Shown in pieces: positions 33,757-43,600 of a stretch of DNA of 64,000 nucleotides (its first letter is position 1; every line of letters begins with the position of its first letter). Where the stretch lies: the NCBI RefSeq assembly GCF_025822605.1, contig NZ_JACKTY010000033.1:310509-374508 (forward strand), given 5' to 3'. A model generated the notes under the pieces. It saw only the letters and a program-made list of their open reading frames with translations. It was not told the DNA's origin and searched no databases. The translations under genes and the position numbers were made by a program. Source of the DNA: Mycolicibacterium komossense (lineage in GTDB: Bacteria > Actinomycetota > Actinomycetes > Mycobacteriales > Mycobacteriaceae).

Positions 33757-35166
33757 ATGCAGATTTCCAGCTTCACAGACGATGCCCTCGGTGACCTCGA
33801 CGCGGTCGGTGTCGCCGATGCACTGCGGGCCGGCGAAATCTCACGGGTGGAGGTTGTCGAGGCGGCGATCGCCCGGACGGAGAAGGTCAACCCGGTGCTC
33901 AACGGACTGGTGCATCAAGCTTTCGAGCGGGCGCGCGGACGGGCCGGCGCCCGGCAGCCGTACGGCGGCTTCTTCGACGGTGTGCCCAGTTTCATCAAAG
34001 ACAACGTGTCGGTGGCGGGGATGCCGACGATGCAGGGCACCGACGCCTGGGAGCCTCGCGTGGAGTCCGCCGACGGGGATTTCGCGAAGGCGTACCTGGC
34101 GACCGGCCTGCTCCCGCTGGGCAAGACACAGATGTCGGAGTTCGGCTTCAGCGCGGCCGCCGAACATCCCCGACTGGGTCCGGTGCGCAACCCGTGGAAC
34201 ACCGACTACACCGCGGGCGCCTCCTCGTCGGGTTCGGGTGCGTTCGTAGCGGCCGGTGTGGTTCCGATCGCTCACGCCAACGACGGCGGGGGCTCGATCC
34301 GAATCCCTGCCTCCTGCAACGGCCTTGTCGGACTCAAGCCGACGCGCGGCCGGATTCCGCTGGACGCCGGGCACCGGCAGATGCCGGTACGCATCGTGGC
34401 CAACGGGGTGCTCACCAGGACCGTCCGCGATACCGCAGCGTTCTACCGCGAAGTCGAGAAGACCTGGCGTAACACCAAACTCCCCGCGATCGGCGATGTC
34501 AGGGGCCCCGGCCGGGAGCGGCTGCGCGTCGCCGTGCTGACTCGCTCGGTGATGCGTGACTGCAGCCCGGAGATGAAAGCGCTCACTCTCAAGACAGCCG
34601 CTCTGCTCGACGGGCTCGGGCATCATGTCGAACACCTCGATGAGCCGCCGATCCCGAAGTACTTCGTCGGCGACTTTGTCTTGTACTGGGCGTTTTTGGC
34701 GATGGCGCAGGTCCGGATGGGGGCGCGTGCATTCGGGCCCTCGTTCGACCGGACCCGCCTGGACAACCTGACTCTGGGGTTGGAGCAGCATGCGGTCCGC
34801 AACCTGCACCGGGTCCCGCTGGCCATCGCCCGGTTGGCCACCCTGCGCCGCTCCACCGCGCGTATCTACCGCACCTACGACGTGGTGCTGATGCCGACGC
34901 TGGCCGACACGACGGTGCCGGTCGGTCACCTCGACCCGACCGCCGACTACCACCAGATCATGGACCGGCTGATCGAGTGGGTGGCGTTCACCCCGTTGCA
35001 GAACGTCACCGGTGAGCCGGCGATCTCGCTTCCTCTGGCGGAATCGACAACGGGGCTGCCGGCGGGCATGATGTTCGGCGCCGCGATGGGTCACGACGCC
35101 CGGTTGTTAGAGTTGGCCTTCGAACTCGAAGCGGCCCAACCGTTCCGGCAGATCCCGGGCAGCTGA
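33757..35166 (+). CDS. amiC: Amidase (amidase-signature family, AmiC-like)
   Basis: Amidase-signature hydrolase of 469 residues. The Ser-cisSer-Lys triad regions are visible: VPSFIKDNVSV (Lys), AGASSSGSGAFVA (Ser) and DGGGSIRIPASCNGLVGLKPTRG (nucleophile Ser). Such enzymes hydrolyse carboxamides in nitrogen or xenobiotic metabolism; the substrate here is unknown. It corresponds to M. tuberculosis Rv2888c, next to tsf. ATG 33757 is used; a GTG directly before it adds one residue. The last 60 bp overlap the 3' end of the opposite-strand monooxygenase-fusion gene. Confidence 0.9.
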   Translation: MQISSFTDDALGDLDAVGVADALRAGEISRVEVVEAAIARTEKVNPVLNGLVHQAFERARGRAGARQPYGGFFDGVPSFIKDNVSVAGMPTMQGTDAWEPRVESADGDFAKAYLATGLLPLGKTQMSEFGFSAAAEHPRLGPVRNPWNTDYTAGASSSGSGAFVAAGVVPIAHANDGGGSIRIPASCNGLVGLKPTRGRIPLDAGHRQMPVRIVANGVLTRTVRDTAAFYREVEKTWRNTKLPAIGDVRGPGRERLRVAVLTRSVMRDCSPEMKALTLKTAALLDGLGHHVEHLDEPPIPKYFVGDFVLYWAFLAMAQVRMGARAFGPSFDRTRLDNLTLGLEQHAVRNLHRVPLAIARLATLRRSTARIYRTYDVVLMPTLADTTVPVGHLDPTADYHQIMDRLIEWVAFTPLQNVTGEPAISLPLAESTTGLPAGMMFGAAMGHDARLLELAFELEAAQPFRQIPGS

Positions 35167-37638
35167 ATCGAGGGCGTCTACCAGCGCACCGGCAGTGTTC
35201 TCCAACAGTGTCCCGGCGCGGGCAGGTGAGATGATGCCGTCGACGAAGCCGAGGTTCAACGCCAGGCCGTCCCGCCCCACGGTGCCGTATAACATCACGT
35301 AACCGCTGATCGACATGCCGGAGACCACCTGAACTCCCGACGCCGTCACTGCCCCGAACCGAGCAGGGAAGTCGCAGGTATCGACGAGGCTCACGCACAG
35401 GTTGCCGGGGCCCCGGTCGTCGAACATCGTGACGACCTGGTTGGTGAACGGCCGGGTGGCGGCCGCCATCACGCCCAGCAGACCGAGGTTGGCGAGGTGG
35501 TGTCGCTGCTCGACACCGGTGCGAAGGCGGCTGTCGAAGGCGAGGGCCGACTCCCAGAGCGACAGCCCTGGTCCGCACGCCACCGGGACCGCCACCATCG
35601 CCTGATAGCTGCCGGTCGTGTCGGCGGCGGGGGGCCGTGCCAGGTGCGAACGGAACGGTACCGACACGCTCACCGCGAAGGTCGCTCGCGCGCACTCGCT
35701 GTCGATGGCGGCAGCCTCGGCGAGTGCGGTCGCGATCGCCGCTTCGGGTTTGATTCCCCGGGCGTCGCACTCGGCCAACAGGTCCCGGCTCAGATCTGCC
35801 CCGATGGTGCGATGGACGAGGCGGGTGCGCCGCTCGGTCGGCGCCACCGCCTGCTCGGAGGGCAGTCGGCGCAGCGGTGGCCCACCGCGCCCGCCGGTGG
35901 CGTCGGCGACCATTCGGCCCAGTGCGCGCAGCTTCCCGCGTGCGCCACGAAAGCCCTTCGGCATCAACTGTTCCGGTGCCAGCGGCGCGGGTGTTTCTGG
36001 GCGCCATTCGTCGGGTCTGCCGTCGTATGCCAAGGCCAGCAGCTGCCGGCATAGCGTGACCATGGTGATCCCGTCGGCGACCGCATAGGTCGAGGTCAGT
36101 ACCAGCTCGTGCGAGTCCGCGCCGACCTTGATCAGGGTGGCCCGCAGCAGAGGGCCGTCGGCGTCGAATCCGTCGTCGAGCTCGCGGTCGATCTCGTCGA
36201 GCCAGGATCCGCTGTCCACCAATCGAAGTGGAATGGACCTGGCTGCGGTCGGGACGAACACCCAACCGGTCCCGGCGCGGCGAATCCCGGCCCGCAGCTG
36301 CGGATGCTGGCGTACCAGGGCGTTGAGTGCGGCCTGGATGGCATCGGTGTCGATCCGCCCGTCGAGGCTCACCCGCGCACAGACATGCAGCGGCGCAATG
36401 CGGTCGGCCGCCCAGTGCCAGCTCTCCAACGCCGACAGGCGGCGCGGCAGTGCGCCGTCGATATCTCCGAATCCAGGCCAGGTCATCGGCTTGGAGATGA
36501 AGTCGCTGATCTTGCTGTCGGGGGCGTGCCGAACCAGGCGCTCGCGGGTCGCGGCCACCGTGCGGCTGGTGCCTTGTTCGATACGGCCCAGCGACCACGA
36601 ACCGTTGACCAGTTCGGTGGTCCGGGGCACGCGTTGTTGCTCGTAGGCGCGCAGCGCGGCCTGCGGGTTGGCATGGGTCGAGAGTGCGTGGGCCAGCACC
36701 ACCGCGTCTTCGATGGCGGAGTTGGCGCCCTGGCCGAGGCTGGGCAGCATGGGGTGGGCGGCGTCGCCGAGCAGCGTCACCCGTCCGGAACCCCACGCGG
36801 CCAACGGGGGGCGGTCCAGCGCGGGCACGGCGATGATGTCGGATTCGTCTGTGGCGGAGATGATCTCGCTGATCTCTGGTCCCCAGTCCGCAAAGCGACG
36901 CAGCAGATCGCTTTTACCGTGCGGCCAGTTCGCGGCCAGGGCGGGCGCGCAGGATTGGGCGGCCCACCAGTAGACCATCCCGTGGCCGCAGTCGTGTAGG
37001 CCGAAGCGCAGGCCCCGGCCCCAGAAGTGGACCGACTCTCCGTCCGCCAGTGACGGCGGCCGAAACGATGCCAGCGCCAGCCAGCACACGAAACCGCCGG
37101 GGCGCGGGTCGGCGGCACCGTGCAGTTGGGCGCGGATCGTCGAGTTGATTCCGTCGGCTCCGATCAGGACATCAGCCTCCAGGCGACGGCCGTCGGCGAG
37201 GTCCAGCGCGACGCCGTCGGCGCTCTCGGTGAACCGGATCGCCTCTGCTCCGGTCACGACGCGGAGATCGGGGCCCGCCGAGGCCAGCAGTATCTCGTGA
37301 ATATCTTTGCGAGCCAGTACCACTGATGGCGCACCGAGCGTGGCGTCGACGGGCGTGACGTCGATACGGCGTAATTCCGAGCCGTCCGAGCGGCGGAAGC
37401 TGAAGGTGGTGACGGGACCACCCGCGCGGACAAGGGCCTCGTCGAGACCGAGGTCCAGGGTGCGCAGCGCATTCATCGCGTTGCTCTGGACGGCCAAGCC
37501 GAATCCGGCGGCGCGGTGTTGGGGGGCCTTTTCGCACAGGGTGACGTCGACACCCGCTTGCCGTAGTGCGGTCGCGGCGGTCAGGCCGCCGATGCCGGCC
37601 CCGACGATGATGGCCGAGCGGGTGCGTAGGTTACTCAT
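35107..37638 (-). CDS. FAD monooxygenase fused to a degenerate condensation/PapA-like domain
   Basis: Two-domain protein of 843 residues. Residues 1 to about 390 form a class A FAD monooxygenase: IIVGAGIGGLTAATALR, VLIGADGINSTIR and VTLLGDAAHPMLPSLGQGAN. From about 400 to the end lies a condensation/PapA-type acyltransferase domain (LSALESWHWAADRIAPLH, IQAALNALVRQHPQLRAGI, LTSTYAVADGITM). The catalytic HHxxxDG is replaced by TYAVADG: both His are lost, Asp-Gly kept, so acyl transfer by the usual mechanism is unlikely. The ATG is 8 bp after the NRPS stop, with AGGAG overlapping that stop, so the two are co-translated. By analogy with pyrrolizidine and brabantamide clusters, the oxidase half may perform Baeyer-Villiger tailoring of the NRPS product. 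The fusion is unusual to me. Confidence 0.85.
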   Translation of the reverse strand: MSNLRTRSAIIVGAGIGGLTAATALRQAGVDVTLCEKAPQHRAAGFGLAVQSNAMNALRTLDLGLDEALVRAGGPVTTFSFRRSDGSELRRIDVTPVDATLGAPSVVLARKDIHEILLASAGPDLRVVTGAEAIRFTESADGVALDLADGRRLEADVLIGADGINSTIRAQLHGAADPRPGGFVCWLALASFRPPSLADGESVHFWGRGLRFGLHDCGHGMVYWWAAQSCAPALAANWPHGKSDLLRRFADWGPEISEIISATDESDIIAVPALDRPPLAAWGSGRVTLLGDAAHPMLPSLGQGANSAIEDAVVLAHALSTHANPQAALRAYEQQRVPRTTELVNGSWSLGRIEQGTSRTVAATRERLVRHAPDSKISDFISKPMTWPGFGDIDGALPRRLSALESWHWAADRIAPLHVCARVSLDGRIDTDAIQAALNALVRQHPQLRAGIRRAGTGWVFVPTAARSIPLRLVDSGSWLDEIDRELDDGFDADGPLLRATLIKVGADSHELVLTSTYAVADGITMVTLCRQLLALAYDGRPDEWRPETPAPLAPEQLMPKGFRGARGKLRALGRMVADATGGRGGPPLRRLPSEQAVAPTERRTRLVHRTIGADLSRDLLAECDARGIKPEAAIATALAEAAAIDSECARATFAVSVSVPFRSHLARPPAADTTGSYQAMVAVPVACGPGLSLWESALAFDSRLRTGVEQRHHLANLGLLGVMAAATRPFTNQVVTMFDDRGPGNLCVSLVDTCDFPARFGAVTASGVQVVSGMSISGYVMLYGTVGRDGLALNLGFVDGIISPARAGTLLENTAGALVDALDSAARDLPERLGRFEFEGQL

Positions 37639-37646
37639 TCTCACTC

Positions 37647-40600
37647 CTAGCGGTTGACGCGTTGCAGCGCAACACGATCGGCGAGGTGCAGTGCCAGCGC
37701 GCCGACATGCGGGTGGTTCATCATCGTCAGGTGGTCACCGGAGATGTCGACGACGTCGAGGCGCCCGTCGACGGCGGCGCCCCACCCGTTGGTCGGGTCA
37801 CCGTAGTCGGATCCGATCTCGTCGTGGGCCGTGCGCAGTACCTCGGGCAATGGTTCGACGGCCTTGAGCAGCGTTACGTCGAGGTCGGTGCGCGGCATCT
37901 CGTACAGTGCGGCGGCCCGCCACGACGCCTGGAAGACGTTGAGTAGGCGACGCACCAGTTCCCTGGATCCGATGCCGGGAAGCACGCCATGTGCGATGGC
38001 GACGGCGAGGATGTGATCCAGGACGGCGTCATCGGCGGCGATGTGCTCCGGTACCGGGTCGACCGGGGTGTCAGCGCCGAGCTTGGCGTACAACAACTCC
38101 CACAGAAAATACGAGTGCAGTCGGGCCGGTGCCAGCTCGGCGCGTGCACCGGGGCGCACGGTCATGGTGTCCAGTAGCGTCAGTGACCCGATCTCGGCGC
38201 CCTGCTCGGCCAGTTGGCGGGCCATCTCGTAGGCGACCAGCCCGCCCAGCGACCAGCCGCCGAGGTGATATGGCCCCTCGGGGTGGACCCGCCGGATGGC
38301 ATCGACATAGTCGGCAGCCATCTGCGGCAGGGAATCGGCTGGGACGGTGCCCGGCTCGATACCGGACGCCTGCAGGACGTACAGCGGTTGCTCGGCAGGC
38401 AGCATGGTGGCGAGGGCGCCGTAACACAGCACTGTGCCGCCGATCGGGTGCACCAGGAATAAGGGCGGGCGGTCTCCGGTCGGCTTGAGCGCCACCAGCG
38501 GGTCGAACGTCGTCGGGTTGGTGTCGCGGACCCGCTCGGCCAGCTCCGCCACGGTGGGGTTGGCGCCGAACGCCGACATCGGAATGCCGATACCGTAGCG
38601 CTGCTCGATGCCGATGATCAGCCGGACCGCCGAAAGCGAATCCCCACCGAGCGAGGTGAATTGGTCCAGCACCCCGACGCGTGGCAGCCCCAGCGCATCG
38701 GCCATCAGCCCGGCGATCACCAGTTCGTCCTCGGTGCGGGGCGCCACGTAGGTGATCTCGCGCAGCGGCAGCGGCAGCGCCGCGAGGACGGCGTCGGCCC
38801 GCTTACCGCTGGAGGTGCGGGGCAGCGCCTCGATCCACTCGTACCGGGTGGGCACCAGGTAGTCGGGCAGCCGATCGCGCATGGCGCGGTCGAGCCGAGC
38901 CGGCACCGTATCGTCACCGCCGCCGACCAGGTAGGCGACGAGTTGTGTTGCAGCACTGGATCTACCGGCGACGGACCGGGGAATGACGGCGACTTCGGCA
39001 ACGGCGTCATAGTCGGCAGCGAGCCGGGTCAGCGCCAGTTCGGCCTCCATCGGCTCAACGCGATGTCCGCGCACCTTGACCTGGCTGCCGCGGCGGCCGT
39101 CGAGGACCAGCCCGCCGCCGGGCAGCCGACGTCCCAGATCGCCGGTTCGGTAGCACCGGTGACCGCCGAATGCGGGCAGGCGGCTGAACATCGTGGCGGT
39201 CAGTTCGGTGTCACCCAGATAGCCGTCGGCAAGGGCAGCTCCGGCGACCCAGATCTCGCCGGGCGCGCCGTCGGGAACAGGGCGCCCGTGCGTGTCCAGC
39301 ACGAGGACGTTGACGCCCGCGATCGGCTCACCGATCGGCGGCAGCTCGGGGAACGCCGCTGGATCCCCGGTCATGGTGAAGTGCGTGACGACGTGAGTTT
39401 CGGTGGGCCCGTATTGATTCTCCAAAAGGATCCCGGCGCGGCACAGCGCACGGATCGCGTCGGTCACGCGCAGTTGCTCGCCGGAGGAGATGATGATCTG
39501 CAACGCCGTAGGAACCGACTCGCGGGCGGCGGTGAGTTCGGCGAGTGCCTGCAACGCCACGTACGGCAGGATGACCCGCTCGGTTCGGGTGGCATCGACG
39601 ATGTCCAGGAGGGCTGGCAGGTCACGGCGATCCTGTTCGGACACCAGGACCAGCCGGCCACCACCGCACAGTGTCGAGTAGATCTCCTGGAACGAGACGT
39701 CGAACGTCAGCGGCGCGAACGCCAAGGTGTCCGGTGCCCGGCCCGTATCGACGCACCGTCCGCTCGGCACCGACAATTGCCAGCCGACCAGGTTGGCCAG
39801 TGCGCGGTGCGGCATCACCACACCCTTCGGTTGCCCGGTCGAGCCCGACGTGAACAGCAGGTAGGCCGGGTCCTCCAGCCGCACTGTGGGCAGCGCCGAT
39901 TGTTCTGCGGTGTGCAGTAATTCGGCCAGAGAATCGTCGGAGATCATCGTCACCGGGTTGGCCTGTTCGAGCACCGCATGGTGCCGGGCTACCGGCTGCG
40001 CAGGGTCCAGTGGCACACACGCGCCGCCGCTGCGTGCGATACCCAGGACGGCCGCGATCTGTTCCGGGCTGCGGCCGGCCGCCAGCGCCACTCTGTCGCC
40101 GGCGGCGACACCACGTTCGATCAAGCCGGCTGCGATCCGTGCCGACATCGACTCGAGTTCACCATAGGTGACCGCCCGCGTTCCGAATTCCAGAGCGACG
40201 GCCTGCGGGTGCCGCGCTGCCCGGTCGACGAACAGTTCGACGACACTGGCCACCCGTGCGGCGTCCGGATCCGGCAACGCCGGGGCGGCGACGTGGAAGT
40301 CGACCGCTGCTGCCGGATCGGTGCAGATCCTTTCCAGCACGCTCAGGTAGGTGGCTCCGATGTGTTCGAGCTGCGCGCCGGTGAAGCTGGCAGCGTCGCC
40401 ATCGAGCCGGATCTGCACTGTGCCGTCGCGGGGATCGCGCGAAATATTCACCAGCAGAGCAAAATTGGTGTCCTCATTGACCTCTACGTCGAGCAATTCG
40501 ATACCGAGGGCGCGCACCGCTGCACCTGCCTGGTGGAAGTTCACGTAGTTGAATGCCACGTCGAACGCCAGGTCGGTATCGCGCTGGATGTCGGCGACCG

Positions 40601-43600
40601 GGTAGTGGGCATGGCGCGCGGAGGCCAGTTCCTGGCCGAATGCCGCGTGAACCACCGAGCGCCATGTCATCTCAGCTGTATCCACCCGGACCGGCACCGT
40701 ATTGAGGAACAGCCCGGCGGTGCGCTCCGCATGTGCGCGCTGCGGCCGGCCGTGGGCCACCACGCCTGAGGTTACATCGGTCTGGTCGCAGAGCAGGCCG
40801 ACGGTGAGCAGGTGGGCGGCCAGGTAGACCGATTTGACGGGGACATGCTCGGTGGCGGCGATCCGGTTTGCGTTTGCACCCATCTGCGCCGGCATCGCCA
40901 CGGTGTGCCGCAGGCGTGCGCTCGGGGGCGATGCCGCGCCGCCAGTACGGGCGGAGCAGTGCCGCCAGCCCGGGATGCGGATCGTCGGTGCCCCGGCAAG
41001 GAGTTCGGACCAATAGGTGGCATCGCTCGGGTCACTTCGGGAAAGACGTTCGGCGCGAACGTACTCCGCGAAAGACGGCAGCGCAGCGGCGGCAACGGCG
41101 CTGATCGCCGGGCGGTCCAGGTGTCGGTAATCCTGGAGCAGTTCAGCGAGGATGGTCGATACGCTCCAACCGTCGAGGATGGCGTGGTGGAAGGCGAATA
41201 CCACGTCCACCAGGTCCTCGGTGTCGCGCCGGCGGTCGGGAAGCAGGAAAACACCGAGATGGTGCAGGCCCGGTTCGTCGAGCTGGTAGCCACGGTGCCT
41301 CCGGTCGGTGATATGTTCGCGGACAACGGCTTCGGCTTCCGCTGACTCGGCAGCACGCAGGTCCACGACGGACAGCGGCGCCTCGATACCCGGATGCACC
41401 ACCTGCAGGGGTTCGCTGAACCCGGCCAGATGAAACGAGGTGCGCAACGCGGGGTGCCGCGCGATCAGCCGGCCCAGTGCGATCCGCCAGTTCGTCTCGT
41501 GCCACGGCATGTGCAGTCGGTACCGGAAGACATCGTGATACGTGGAGGAATTCGCGTGTGCAGTGGCGTGGAACAACATGCCCAGCTGCAGCGTGGTCAG
41601 CGGGTAGGCGTCTTCCGCGTCGGCCAGTCGGGTGCGATCGATGGCGCTGATGAGTTGGAACGGCTCGACCGGTGGCACCGGCTCTGAGCCGCCGAACGTG
41701 TGCTGGGCGAGTTCGGCGACCGTCGGGTACCGGGCGATATCGCGGGTGTCTAACGTCAGCCCGCGCTGCTCGGCCAGCGCCCGGACCCGCAGCGTGAGGA
41801 TGGAGTCGCCCCCCAGGTCGTAGAAATTGTCGTGCACCGACACCGAGGGGACGTCGAGGACTTCCTGCCACACCGCCGCCAGGGCCGCTTCGACATCATC
41901 GCGTGGGGCGGTGTGCACCGCGGGTGGTGTGTACTGCCGCAAGGCCATCAACGCGGTCCGGTCGGCCTTCCCGCTGGAGGTCACCGGGATCTCGTCGACG
42001 TGCCAGAACTGCGCGGGCACCATGAAATCCGGAACCAGCTGGGCGAGAGAAGCCCGTAGGCCGGGTGTGTCCGGTCCAGCCGGGGCAACGTAGAAGGCCG
42101 CGAGATGGGTTCCGCGGCTGGGTGTGTGCTCAGCGACGACGACGGCGTCGGTGACTCCTGGTATGCGGGAGATGGCCTGCTCGACTTCGCCGGGCTCGAC
42201 GCGGTTACCGCGGATCTTGACCTGACGGTCGATACGCCCGAGATATTCGAGCTGACCGTCGGCCAGCCACCGGGCCAGATCACCGGTCCGGTACATGCGT
42301 TGCCCCGGGTGGAACGGGTCGTCGACGAAGGACTGTGTGTCGAGATCGCCGCGGTTCAGGTAGCCGCGCGCGACGCCGGCGCCGGCGATGCACAATTCGC
42401 CACCGATGCCGACCGGTTGCGGCTGGCCCGCGGGAGAGAGGACATAGAGGCGAGTGTTGTCGATCGGCCTGCCGATCGGGATGCGCCGCGGCGGTTCGTC
42501 GGTGTCGGTCGGGCAGTCGAACCACGACACATCGACCGTTGCCTCGGTCGGCCCGTAGAGGTTGACCAGACGCGGCGCCGCGGCAGCACGATGGGCGAAG
42601 GCGCGGTTGAAGCGCAGCACCTGGCTTGGGCGCAGCGCCTCACCACTGCAGAACACCAGCCGCAGACTGTCGGCATCCCCGAGTGCACGGTCCGACTCCT
42701 CGAGGGCGTCGAGAAACGGGGTCAGCATCGACGGGACGAAATGCATGACGGTGACTCGTGACGCCGCGACGGCCTCCAGGATGGCCCGCGGATCCTTCTC
42801 GTCGCCGGGTGCCAACAGCGCGACGGCCGCGCCCTGCATCGCCCACCAGAACAGCTCCCACACCGAGACGTCAAACGAGATCGACGTCTTCTGCAGGATG
42901 ACGTCACCCGGCCCGATCGGATAGCGGCGCTGCATCCAGTCCAACCGGTTCAGTACGGAATGATGTTCGACTGCAACCCCTTTGGGTCTTCCCGTCGAAC
43001 CGGAGGTGTAGATGACGTAGGCGAGGTCACGCCCTGATGGCACTGGCTCTGTGGACCTCGGTCCGCCGGTCGGCGCCGCCGGATGGATGACCGGCGTGTC
43101 GGCAGGCAGCGGTACCGCTTCGTCGGCGAGCGCGACGGCTGCGGCGCTGTCGCTCAGGACGTAGCCGATGCGCTCGGCGGGATGGCGTGGGTCGACCGGC
43201 ACGTACGCGGCACCGGCATGCAGGGCCGCGAACACCGAAGTCACCAGTTCGGGGCTGCGCTCGACGATCACTCCGACACGGTCCCCGGTGGTGATGCCGC
43301 GGGCACGCAATGTCTCGCCGAGTTCGGCGGTGCGCGTGGCGAGCTCGGCATAGGTTACCGGTGGTGTGGCGTCGGACAGCACGGCGACCGCATCCGGCGT
43401 GGCCGCTGCCTGCGCCATGATCCGGTCGATGACGCTGGACGTGTCGTCACTGGGCACTGCCGTGCTGCACGCGCGGTCGGTCAGCGTGTCGTACTCCTGC
43501 GCCGAGAGCATCGACAGCGTCGTCGGATCCGCGTCGAGCGCGTCGAGCCCGGCGTAGAGCAACGTCTTCAGCTGACGCTCGACCGCTTCGATGGGATAGT

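Noticed and set aside
35107..37638. Sequencing frameshift joining two separate genes
   Set aside because: The frame runs without interruption through both domains with a sensible linker and uniform codon use, so a genuine fusion is the simpler reading, though only relatives can confirm it.
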